Shown: positions 24,419 to 31,400 of the stretch, piece after piece | Numbering within the stretch: the stretch's first letter is position 1 | Layout: each line of letters opens with the position of its first letter | Source of the DNA: Elusimicrobiota bacterium | Lineage (GTDB): Bacteria > Elusimicrobiota > Elusimicrobia > UBA1565 | Assembly (NCBI GenBank): GCA_016212885.1 | Contig: JACRDO010000099.1 | Span: forward strand, 1 to 33,014 | Length of the DNA: 33,014 nt | Direction of reading: 5' to 3' | Made by a program: the position numbers and the translations under genes | Notes under the pieces: model-generated | Database searches by the model: none | What the model was told of the DNA's origin: nothing | What the model saw: only the letters and a program-made list of their open reading frames with translations

Positions 24419-25945
24419 TCACCCTTCATGCTGGTGTCCTTCCTTCAGAAGGTCCGCGAGCGTCTTCACCGGGTGGAACGTCCACAGGGGGATGTCCACG
24501 AACACCGTGAGCCAGCGCGCCATCCCTCCGTTCCAAAGCCCCGGATGCTCGAGTATCCGGATGCGGCGCCCCTCCCAAGCCTTCTCCGAGATGCAGACCG
24601 CGCCGGGGTCCCTGAAGCGCCGGAGGTTGAAGGGCTCTCCGAGGTAGTCCCGAAGGCCGCATACGATGTCCACCGGGTTGAAGTGCGTCGCAGAGGCGAA
24701 GACGGCCTTCTGGCCCCCGGAGGGCTCCACCTGCGCCTTCTCGACGATCTGGAGCGACGTCCCATCCTTCCCGCGCGTCCAGAACGGACCGCCCCCAGGC
24801 TCCCCGGTGTTGGGGACCACGCCGCAGACGCGCAGGGGCCGGTCGAGCCGGTCGATGAGGAAGGCCCGGCGCGCCTCCCGGGCGATGGACTCCCAGCCCG
24901 GGGGCCGCTGGACGTGCAGCCTCTTCTCGGCGAAGCGCAAGGCCTCTTCGAGGGCCGCCTCGTCAGCTGTCTTCGAATAGATGCGGGAGAGATAGCCGAA
25001 GAGCGCTTCCTGGAGCTCCAGCAGCAGCCCGGCCAAGGCGAGCTTGTAGAGGCATGTCCGCTGCATGAGCTCGTCCGGGATCACGTTGTCCACGTTCTTG
25101 ATGAAGACCACGTCGCCCCTGAGGGCGTTGAGGTTGTCGAGCAGGGCGCCGTGGCCCCCGGCCCAAAAGAGCAGCTCGTTCTCCGCGGGCCTGAAGAGCT
25201 CGTTGTCGGCTCCCACGACGACGGTGTCCGTCGACAGCTTCTGGGTCGAGAAGGTCGCCTCGAAGCTCGCCTTCAGGCGCTTCTCGTGGCGGGGGGCGGC
25301 CTCCTCCAGGAAGCTCTTGAAGCGCGGGAGGCTGCCCGGAGGGACGGTGAAGTGCACTCGGCAGACGCCCTTCTGGTCGCGCACGTAGGCCGCGGCCTCC
25401 AGGAGGTGCTCTTCCAAGGCCGTGCGCGGGCCTTCGCCTGCGCGATGGAAGCAGAGGAGGGCCTTGGGAAGCTCGCCGTAGCCGAGCCCCTCCGGGCCGA
25501 GCAGGTAATCGGCGATCTCAACGTAGCGCCCCTCCGCGGCCAGCTTGCCCGCGTCGAGGCCGTCGCGCTTCATCGCGCTCTTGAGGTCCGCGTAGAATGC
25601 GAACTTGGAGAGCTCCTTGAAGCAGGTCTCGGCTTCGGCGATCTCCTCAGGAGACGGCGGCGAGCGGCGGCCTCGCAGGGCCAGGAGCGCGTGGAACATG
25701 CGGCTGGCGCGGCCCGATGCGGGCACGAACTTCGTCAGGCGCCCCGCGGCCTGGGCCCGCTCTCCGCGGCCGCGCAGGCGGGAGAGATCCTCCTCCGAGA
25801 GGCTCAGGATCCCGTCGCCGACCCTGCAGGGGCGGTCGAGCTCGACGTAAGGCGGGGTCCGGCGCAGGACCTCCAGCTGGCGGCGCGCCTCGGCCTCCGG
25901 GATGCCGTGCTGATAGATCTTTTCAATATCGCGTTCGCTCAGCAT
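24419..25945 (-). CDS. DUF4301 family protein, nucleotidyltransferase-like signature
   Basis: A 508-residue protein matching my knowledge of DUF4301. ATG 25945 (MLSERDIEKIYQHGI) fits the family start; in-frame ATGs at 25975 and 25978 are possible. Near residue 75 it reads KFVPASGRASRMFHALLAL, which resembles the GxGxRM nucleotide-binding loop of sugar-nucleotidyltransferases. DVVFIKNVDNVIPDEL near residue 280 could be the acidic metal site. It is first in an operon with rfbA (3-bp gap) and rfbC, which makes a role in sugar-nucleotide or cell-surface metabolism plausible. The function is uncharacterised. Confidence 0.8.
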   Translation of the reverse strand: MLSERDIEKIYQHGIPEAEARRQLEVLRRTPPYVELDRPCRVGDGILSLSEEDLSRLRGRGERAQAAGRLTKFVPASGRASRMFHALLALRGRRSPPSPEEIAEAETCFKELSKFAFYADLKSAMKRDGLDAGKLAAEGRYVEIADYLLGPEGLGYGELPKALLCFHRAGEGPRTALEEHLLEAAAYVRDQKGVCRVHFTVPPGSLPRFKSFLEEAAPRHEKRLKASFEATFSTQKLSTDTVVVGADNELFRPAENELLFWAGGHGALLDNLNALRGDVVFIKNVDNVIPDELMQRTCLYKLALAGLLLELQEALFGYLSRIYSKTADEAALEEALRFAEKRLHVQRPPGWESIAREARRAFLIDRLDRPLRVCGVVPNTGEPGGGPFWTRGKDGTSLQIVEKAQVEPSGGQKAVFASATHFNPVDIVCGLRDYLGEPFNLRRFRDPGAVCISEKAWEGRRIRILEHPGLWNGGMARWLTVFVDIPLWTFHPVKTLADLLKEGHQHEG

Positions 25946-26014
25946 GAGTCCGCCGCGTACTTCCTGGCCGGTCATCATAGCTTTTTTGCCCTCAAATTGA
26001 TTAAATCCCCGCGT

Positions 26015-26082
26015 CGCATTGAACCTTCCACACAGCGCAGGTTCAATGCGTCCAAACCTACGACGTGTGGAAGGTTTGGACG
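26015..26082. repeat. Two tandem inverted repeats with an alternative long-range pairing
   Basis: IR1: CGCATTGAACCT (26015-26026) and AGGTTCAATGCG (26039-26050), 12 bp perfect. IR2: CGTCCAAACCT (26049-26059) and AGGTTTGGACG (26072-26082), 11 bp perfect. Both have 12-nt loops and they share two bases. AACCTTCCACAC (26022-26033) also pairs perfectly with GTGTGGAAGGTT (26065-26076), an alternative fold that excludes both hairpins. It lies 5 bp before tRNA-Phe and 70 bp upstream of the divergent DUF4301 start. Confidence 0.95.
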
Positions 26083-26087
26083 AACGT

Positions 26088-26162
26088 GCCGAGGTAGCTC
26101 AGTGGTAGAGCACTGCTCTGAAAAAGCAGGTGTCGCTGGTTCGATCCCAGCCCTCGGCACCA
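26088..26162 (+). tRNA. tRNA-Phe (anticodon GAA)
   Basis: It folds fully by eye: acceptor GCCGAGG/CCTCGGC, TA at positions 8-9, D stem GCTC/GAGC, anticodon stem CTGCT/AGCAG with loop CTGAAAA (anticodon GAA), variable GTGTC, T stem GCTGG/CCAGC with TTCGATC loop, discriminator A, and encoded CCA (26160-26162). Confidence 0.97.
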
Positions 26163-26210
26163 CGATTTTCCGTCGAGAAACCCGCCCAGCATAGTCTTCC
26201 GAATACCAAA

Positions 26211-26249
26211 GCCGGAGCCCCAATATAGCACAAAAAAAAGGGCTCCGGC
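26211..26249. repeat. 10-bp inverted repeat after the tRNA gene
   Basis: GCCGGAGCCC (26211-26220) and GGGCTCCGGC (26240-26249), with a 19-nt loop that includes eight A (26232-26239). There is no T-tract on the + side, so it is not a classical terminator for the tRNA. Confidence 0.85.
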
Positions 26250-26279
26250 AGAGGTGAGTGAGCGAGCGAGCCCCCCCCC

Positions 26280-26308
26280 TTGAATCTTCACCCATCCGGT
26301 GCTAATCT
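26280..26308 (+). promoter_or_regulatory. Candidate promoter of the OmpA-like gene, beside a C9 tract
   Basis: TTGAAT (26280-26285), 17 bp, then TAATCT (26303-26308), 17 bp before the ATG. The -10 is weak. A run of nine C (26271-26279) abuts the -35, preceded by short GAGT/GAGC repeats. Confidence 0.35.
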
Positions 26309-26325
26309 GATAGGGAGGGCCCTTC

Positions 26326-26862
26326 ATGAGAAGACTTGTCCTGCCGCTGATCGCGGCCTGTGCCGTCGCCGCGGCGGCTTCCGCGGCCTTGGCGAAGCCT
26401 CTGGTCACCTACACCGATACCGAGGACGAGGAGACCCGCAAGTCGAGCGACGATGAAGTCGCCGTGGTCCAGGAGCAGATCGACGAGATCCAGAGCAAGA
26501 TCGCCCGCAAGGAGATCCCCCCCATCGAGTTCAAGTTGGGCTCGGCCGTGCTGAAGGAATCGGCCAAGCTGACCCTGGAGCTCGTGGCCGACCTCCTGAT
26601 CAGGCATCCCGAGATGAAGCTCATGGTCTTCGGGCACACCTGCAACATCGGCGGGCGGGAGTACAACAGGGAGCTTTCTCAGAAGCGCGCGGACGCCGTG
26701 AAGGACTACCTGATCGAGCTCGGGGTCCTGGGAGAATCGGTCCGGGCCAAGGGCTTCGGGATGGATAAGCCGCTCGTCCCCAACGACACCAATGAGAACC
26801 GGGCCAAGAACCGCCGCGTCGAATTCCTGGTCACCAACCGCTGGTGGAAATCCATCTACTGA
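26326..26862 (+). CDS. OmpA-family cell-envelope protein
   Basis: A 178-residue protein with a signal peptide (about 1-23, ending ASAALA). A short coiled linker follows, then a C-terminal OmpA-like peptidoglycan-binding domain: FKLGSAVLKESAKLTLELV, FGHTCNIGGREYNRELSQKRA and NDTNENRAKNRRVEFLV. It would anchor peptidoglycan from the periplasm. It has no N-terminal beta-barrel, so it is a small periplasmic or peptidoglycan-associated type. GGGAGGG precedes the ATG. It overlaps the next gene by 19 bp. Confidence 0.88.
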   Translation: MRRLVLPLIAACAVAAAASAALAKPLVTYTDTEDEETRKSSDDEVAVVQEQIDEIQSKIARKEIPPIEFKLGSAVLKESAKLTLELVADLLIRHPEMKLMVFGHTCNIGGREYNRELSQKRADAVKDYLIELGVLGESVRAKGFGMDKPLVPNDTNENRAKNRRVEFLVTNRWWKSIY

Positions 26863-27422
26863 TCCTGTTCTGCGCCTTTTTCGCGCTCGCCTGCGCGGGG
26901 CCCCCCAAGCCTATCGCTGCTCCGCCCCCCAAGCCGCGGCTCCCCGCCGAGTCGCTCAGGCATGGGTGCTCCAGCTCCCAGTACCGGCTCGTCTGCGGGC
27001 TCCCGGAAGGCTTCGTCGTCACCCAGCAGGGGCCGGGGCCGGGGACCGTGCTGACCCTGCTCAAGCGCTCGCCCACGGCCGCGGAGGGGCCGGGCCTCAA
27101 GGTGCGCGTCATCCCGCTCAAAGGCCGGACCCTGAAGGCCTTCGCGGCCGGACGCATCGTGGCCCCGCTCTCCAAGGCGGCCGGAGTCTCGAACCTCCGC
27201 GTCCGCCAGGCCACGCTCGGGGGCCGCGCGGGACACGAGGTCACGCTGACTCGCGCCTACGCCAGCGGCCGGGTGTCCTGGAGGATCTTCTGCTTCCGCT
27301 CGGGCGCCGACGCGTTCATCGTCGAGTACACCGTTCCACTCGACAGCGCCGCCGCGGCCCGCCCCGCCAAGCCGGAGCCCGACGTCCTCTCCGCGTTCGT
27401 CGCATCGTTCCGGTTCGATTAG
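26844..27422 (+). CDS. Putative lipoprotein of unknown function
   Basis: A 192-residue protein. The hydrophobic N-terminus (IHLLILFCAFFALACAG) ends in a cysteine at position 17. It is lipoprotein-like, although -3 is Ala rather than Leu, so the lipobox is imperfect. A Pro-rich linker follows, then an alpha/beta domain with a single predicted strand-rich core (SWRIFCFRSGADAFIVEY). No family recognised. The ATG lies 19 bp inside the OmpA-like gene, so the two are probably co-expressed envelope proteins. Confidence 0.7.
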   Translation: MEIHLLILFCAFFALACAGPPKPIAAPPPKPRLPAESLRHGCSSSQYRLVCGLPEGFVVTQQGPGPGTVLTLLKRSPTAAEGPGLKVRVIPLKGRTLKAFAAGRIVAPLSKAAGVSNLRVRQATLGGRAGHEVTLTRAYASGRVSWRIFCFRSGADAFIVEYTVPLDSAAAARPAKPEPDVLSAFVASFRFD

Positions 27423-27474
27423 AACCCAAAGCAATGAGCCCCGCCTTTCCTTTTGCCGTCGGGGGACCCGGCGC

Positions 27475-27751
27475 TTATGCCAGCCAGGCGGGGACAACCT
27501 TGGCGCCGTCTGGAATGATTGCCGGGTGGCCGTTGAGCAATCGTGCCGCCTTCTCGTAGCTTTTTAAGACGTGGTTGGATCCCGTCTTCTCAAGCTTCCT
27601 GGGTGACTCCATGTAGCCGGCGAAGGATGGCGAGTTGCAGCGGCAGCGGTGCTTTCGCCAGCTCCTCAAAGTAGGCCTCGGCATATTCCGGATCCTTTTT
27701 GAGGCGTTTGACTACGTCGCGATCAAATGGGGAGATGATCTTCTTATTCAT
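27475..27751 (-). pseudogene. XRE/HigA-like antitoxin gene, internally deleted
   Basis: From ATG 27751 the frame encodes 53 residues (FDRDVVKRLKKDPEYAEAYF, then LAILRRLHGVTQEA) and stops at 27590. The rest of the protein continues in another frame down to 27475 (KLEKTGSNHVLKSYEKAARL, then NGHPAIIPDGAKVVPAWLA). The middle of the helix-turn-helix, between VTQEA and KLEKTG, is missing, so an internal deletion of non-triplet length broke the gene. GGAGGG precedes the start. The upstream frame ends at the ATGA overlap, as in toxin-antitoxin pairs with the toxin gene first. Confidence 0.75.
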
Positions 27752-28017
27752 GCGACCCTCCTGACTTTGCCGGCCAGGACGTTGCGCATCTTTCGCTGGC
27801 CGTCGTCTCTAAGCCCGTGGAGATAGTCGCGGACAAAGCCTGTGTTCCAGCCGGGATACTCGGCGCCATCCTCCGCAACCGCGAAGGCCGGCGTAAGGAC
27901 CACGGCAAGCGGCTCTCCGCGCTGGAAGCCTCGAGGAAATAAAGGCCCGGCGCCGCGCCGGCGTTCGAGGGTACGCGCGCTTACCGCAAGGACACGCGGA
28001 AGCTCCGCAGCTTTCCG
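27748..28017 (-). pseudogene. Decayed ORF upstream of the antitoxin relic
   Basis: An 89-codon stop-to-stop frame without a clear start codon, ending in an ATGA overlap with the antitoxin relic. The last 60 codons (EPLAVVLTPAFAVAEDG, then NTGFVRDYLHGLRDDGQRKM) look protein-like but match no family I know. The position suggests a lost toxin. A different frame carries LDGKLRSFRVSLR, reminiscent of RelE/HigB strands. Confidence 0.4.
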
Positions 28018-28311
28018 TCAAGCGCCCCACCCCGAAGATTCATGCGTAGGCTCTTCACTCAAAAACTTTCGTAGTCGGGCGTCACCTTGAGTGTAAATTA
28101 TGATGGAAATAGCGATACTTTCTGCATGCTTACCCGGATTTTCCGGGTAAGCATGCAAGAAGTGATGATAATTCCATCGCAATTCATCCGCGCGCTGACG
28201 GCGGCGATGTAAGTCCGCCGCGCGCGCGAGCATCCGCTCCGTGGAGGCGACCCGGTAGACCGCGGCCGGAGCGCAGGACAGCAGCACGCTCAGCGCTGCG
28301 GCCCGCCTCAC
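28018..28311 (-). CDS. Small putative lipoprotein
   Basis: A 97-residue product. The N-terminus MRRAAALSVLLSCAPAA carries a good lipobox (LLSC). The body is helical and positively charged (RMLARAADLHRRRQRADELRW). It starts at an ATGA overlap with the thioredoxin-like gene, which supports it as the third gene of the Lon operon. A 35-bp palindrome lies in the coding sequence, and the last third is AT-richer than its surroundings, so the 3' end may be decayed. No family recognised. Confidence 0.55.
   Translation of the reverse strand: MRRAAALSVLLSCAPAAVYRVASTERMLARAADLHRRRQRADELRWNYHHFLHAYPENPGKHAESIAISIIIYTQGDARLRKFLSEEPTHESSGWGA
28123..28157. repeat. Perfect 16-bp inverted repeat inside a coding region
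   Basis: TGCATGCTTACCCGGA (28123-28138), loop TTT, TCCGGGTAAGCATGCA (28142-28157). No T-tract follows on either strand. Confidence 0.97.
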
Positions 28312-28754
28312 CGCTTCGTGCCGAACTTCCGCTTGGGCCGAACCTTGGGCCGGCCGCGGTCCTCCAGCATGATCTTCATCAGGAACGTCCGGATCTCATC
28401 TTCGGTGTAGAGGCCGGCGGAGCGGCCGATGATGGAGCGTCCCCGGAAGACCAGCAGGGTGGACATCGCGCTGACCTGGTAGAGCTTGCGCAGCTCCTCC
28501 TCGCGCTCGAAGACCGCCTGGTAGAACTGGATGGGTGGCTGGGAAGGCTCTTTGGAGAGCCTTTCGATGGTGGTCTCCTGGCGGGGGCAGACATTGCAGG
28601 CGGAAGAATGGAACTGAAGGACGATGTACCCACTCTTCTGCTGCTGGGCGCTGAAGGCGGCCGTATTGTAGGGCTCCAGGCGGCCGGCGGATCGAGCGGG
28701 GCCGGCGAAGCCGGCCGGACCAACCAGCGCCAGGAGAACGACGATCCTCCTCAC
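28308..28754 (-). CDS. Secreted thioredoxin-like protein
   Basis: A 148-residue protein with a signal peptide (about 1-23). A thioredoxin fold follows with CxxC at Cys53-Asn-Val-Cys56 (FHSSACNVCPRQ) and the strand STLLVFRGRSIIGRSAGLY. The usual cis-proline before this strand is replaced by Ser98 (AMST instead of VPT). The C-terminal 20 residues are very basic. It likely handles disulfides or acts as a periplasmic thiol sensor. The start is GTG 28754, sharing a base with the TAG of the Lon-like gene (TAGTG), with GGGAGG upstream. Confidence 0.75.
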   Translation of the reverse strand: MRRIVVLLALVGPAGFAGPARSAGRLEPYNTAAFSAQQQKSGYIVLQFHSSACNVCPRQETTIERLSKEPSQPPIQFYQAVFEREEELRKLYQVSAMSTLLVFRGRSIIGRSAGLYTEDEIRTFLMKIMLEDRGRPKVRPKRKFGTKR

Positions 28755-31210
28755 TACCGCCTCCCCCGAGTCTTCGGGCGACGGCCCTTGCCGCGGAACT
28801 GGGTCAAGGGCATGAGGGCGCCGTCGGGCATCTCCTTGAGCGCTTCGCCGTAGGCCTTCAGGCGCTCGTCCACGAGCGAGAATACGCTTCCCTTGGGGAA
28901 TTTCCCGTCCTTGCCGCGGACTCCGGCGGGCCTGAGCGCGAGGAGCTCGATCCCCTCCTCCACGGTCGAGGCCGCCCAGATGCTGAACTTCTTCGCTTCC
29001 ACCGCCTCCACGACGTCTTCGCGAAGCATGAGGTTGCGGGCGTTGCTCTTCGGGATCAGGACGCCCTGGCGGGAGTCCAACCCGAGGACCTTGCAGACGT
29101 CGAAGAAGCCCTCGATCTTCTCGTTGACGCCCCCGATAGCCTGGATCTCGCCGCGCTGGTTGACGGAACCCGTCACGGCGATCCCCTGCTTGAGCGGAAG
29201 GCCCGAAAGCACGGAGAGGAGCGCGTAAAGCTCGGCGGAGGAGGCGCTGTCCCCTTCCACGCCCTCATAGCTCTGCTCGAAGACGAGGCGCCCGGAGAGG
29301 GACAAGGGCCGCTCCTGAGCGAAGCGAAGCATGAGGTAGCCGGCCAGGATCAGCACCCCTTTGGAGTGGATCGGCCCTCCGAGCTCGACCTCGCGGTCGA
29401 TGTCGACGATGCCGTCGCGGCCCGGGCCCACGCTCGCGGTGATCCGGCTCGGGCGGCCGAAGGAGTGGTCCCCGAGCTGGATGACCGAGAGGCCGTTGAC
29501 CTGGCCGACGGCTTCCCCTGCTGCCGCGATCAGCAGGGTCCCGCGCGCGATCATCTCGCGCAGGTGGCCTTCGATGAGGTTGGAGCGGTGGATCTGCTCT
29601 TCGATGGCCTTGCGCACGTGCGCGGCCCCGATGCGGGGCTTCTTCGCCTGGGCAGCCCAGTAGCTGGCCTCGCGCACCACGTCGGCCAGTGAGCCGAAGT
29701 AGATCGAAAGCTTGCTCTGGTCCTCCGCCAGGCGCGCCGCGTGCTCCAGAAGCTTGCCGACGGCGCCGGCCTCGAGGTGGCGGAGCTTCTCCCGGCGGCA
29801 GAGCCCGCAGAGGTAGGCGGCGAAATCGCGGACGTTGGCGTCGGTGGCGTCCATCCAGATCTCGAAATCGGCTTTGACCTTGAAGAGCTCGGAGAACTCC
29901 TCGTCGTAGGCGTGCAGCATCGAGTACAGCAGGGACTGCCCGACCAGGACCACCTTCACATCGATGGGCATCGGCTGGGGCCGCAGGGATTTCGTCGAAA
30001 CGAAGCCGAGGCGGTCGCCCAGGTCCTCGATCTCCACTTGGCCGGTGCGCAGGGCCCTTTTGAGGCCGTCCCAGCTCATCGTGTTGCGCAGGACGTCGTC
30101 GACCGGTATGACCAGGTAGCCGCCGTCGGCCTGGTGCAGGGAGCCGGCCTTGATGAGGGTATGGTCGGTGTGGAGGGTCCCGATGTGGGTCTCCTTCTCG
30201 ACGCGGCCGAGGAGGTTCCCGAAGGTGGGGTTGCGCTCGACCACGACCGGGGCGCCCTTCAGCTCCGAATTGTCCACCAGGACGTTGACCTCGTAGCGGC
30301 GCAGGAGGAGCTCCTTCGCCCGCGGGGAGAGGCCCTGCGAAGAGCCTTCTTCGGAATCCGCCGACTCCCCCTTGAAGGCCTCCAGGTGCTCCAGGATGTC
30401 CTTGCGGACCGCCTTCAGGTACTCGACGATCTCGGGGACGCCCTTGTGCTTGTCTGAGATCTCGTCGATGATCCCCCCGACCACGTAGAGCACGACCTGG
30501 GTGTCGAGCGTCTTGAGCTTCTCCTGGGCGGCGCGGTCGATCTCCCGGAGCTCCTTGAAGACCTTCTTCAAATATTCCTGCAGGGAGTCCCGGCGCTTGA
30601 GGAGATCCTCGCGGGCGGAGGCCGGCATCTGCGCGATCTCCGCATCGCCCAGCGGCTTGCCCTCGCGCATCGGCGCCAGCATGAACCCGAAGGAGGTCTG
30701 CTGCAGCTGGAACCCGCAGGAGGCCGCCTTCTGGCTTCCCCTCTCCTGAACGAGCGCCTTCTGCTTGGCGAAGCCCCTGGAAAATTCCTCGCGCTTGCGG
30801 ATGTACTCCTCGTTCTCGAAGATCTTGGGGATGGCCCGCCGGACGTGCTCGACCAAGCCCTGCATATCCTTGCGCAGGGCGCGGCCCAAGCCGCGGGGCA
30901 GGCGCAGCAGGCGCGGCTGATAGGAGTTCTCGAAGTTGTGGACGTAGCACCGGTCCGGCGGCGTCTTCTGGCGCCCGGCGATGTCCTCCAGGAAGGTGCG
31001 GACCACCGTCATCTTGCCGACGCCGGGTGGCCCGGCGACGTAGACGTTGAACCCGGCCTCGCGGATGCCGAGCCCGAACCTCAGGGCGGACACCGCCCGC
31101 TCCTGCCCGATGATGTCGTCGAGCGGCTTGAGGCTCCGGGTGCTCTCGAAGCCGAGCCCTTCGGAGTCGAAGACGCGGCGCAGCTCTTCCGGCCTTAGCT
31201 CTTGGGCCAT
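28754..31210 (-). CDS. Lon-like (LonB/AAA_32-type) ATP-dependent protease
   Basis: An 818-residue protein. The N-terminal P-loop is AGPPGVGKMTVV (59-70); Met67 follows the lysine where Ser or Thr is usual. A long helical insertion (about 120-300) is typical of the YcbZ/AAA_32 family. The C-terminal Lon peptidase domain has the Ser-Lys dyad: Ser655 in EGDSASSAEL and Lys698 in GGVNEKIEGFF, spaced 43 residues as in E. coli Lon. A basic tail ends the protein. It should degrade or remodel misfolded proteins in the cytoplasm. A stop codon in the leader fixes ATG 31210 as the start. It is first in an operon with the thioredoxin-like and lipoprotein genes. Confidence 0.92.
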   Translation of the reverse strand: MAQELRPEELRRVFDSEGLGFESTRSLKPLDDIIGQERAVSALRFGLGIREAGFNVYVAGPPGVGKMTVVRTFLEDIAGRQKTPPDRCYVHNFENSYQPRLLRLPRGLGRALRKDMQGLVEHVRRAIPKIFENEEYIRKREEFSRGFAKQKALVQERGSQKAASCGFQLQQTSFGFMLAPMREGKPLGDAEIAQMPASAREDLLKRRDSLQEYLKKVFKELREIDRAAQEKLKTLDTQVVLYVVGGIIDEISDKHKGVPEIVEYLKAVRKDILEHLEAFKGESADSEEGSSQGLSPRAKELLLRRYEVNVLVDNSELKGAPVVVERNPTFGNLLGRVEKETHIGTLHTDHTLIKAGSLHQADGGYLVIPVDDVLRNTMSWDGLKRALRTGQVEIEDLGDRLGFVSTKSLRPQPMPIDVKVVLVGQSLLYSMLHAYDEEFSELFKVKADFEIWMDATDANVRDFAAYLCGLCRREKLRHLEAGAVGKLLEHAARLAEDQSKLSIYFGSLADVVREASYWAAQAKKPRIGAAHVRKAIEEQIHRSNLIEGHLREMIARGTLLIAAAGEAVGQVNGLSVIQLGDHSFGRPSRITASVGPGRDGIVDIDREVELGGPIHSKGVLILAGYLMLRFAQERPLSLSGRLVFEQSYEGVEGDSASSAELYALLSVLSGLPLKQGIAVTGSVNQRGEIQAIGGVNEKIEGFFDVCKVLGLDSRQGVLIPKSNARNLMLREDVVEAVEAKKFSIWAASTVEEGIELLALRPAGVRGKDGKFPKGSVFSLVDERLKAYGEALKEMPDGALMPLTQFRGKGRRPKTRGRR

Positions 31211-31221
31211 GCGGGGAGATG

Positions 31222-31227
31222 ATTATA
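31222..31227 (-). promoter_or_regulatory. Perfect -10 box close to the lon-like start codon
   Basis: TATAAT on the - strand with only 11 bp to the ATG at 31210. There is no Shine-Dalgarno sequence and no convincing -35. Confidence 0.45.
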
Positions 31228-31400
31228 TATTTTCCGCGCCCGTCCAGCTCGGCCTGGGAGCGGCCCCCGAAGATGTTGTCACCCCATTTATGAACTTTTG
31301 GGGGGCCCTCTCGACGAGCGCCCCCGCGCGACCCCCCGCGTAACTGTCAAACTCGGGTTTTGGAAGTGTTTTTCAGGAAAATGCGGCGGGGAACTTCAGA

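Noticed and set aside
24071-26194. Very long + strand ORF of 707 codons
   Set aside because: It is antisense to rfbA and DUF4301 and even reads through the tRNA gene; a GC-rich shadow frame.
26088-26249. tRNA-Phe as an integration (att) site
   Set aside because: No second copy of the tRNA 3' end and no integrase gene in the window.
26211-26249. Intrinsic terminator of tRNA-Phe
   Set aside because: The stem is perfect, but no T-run follows on the + strand and the loop is 19 nt.
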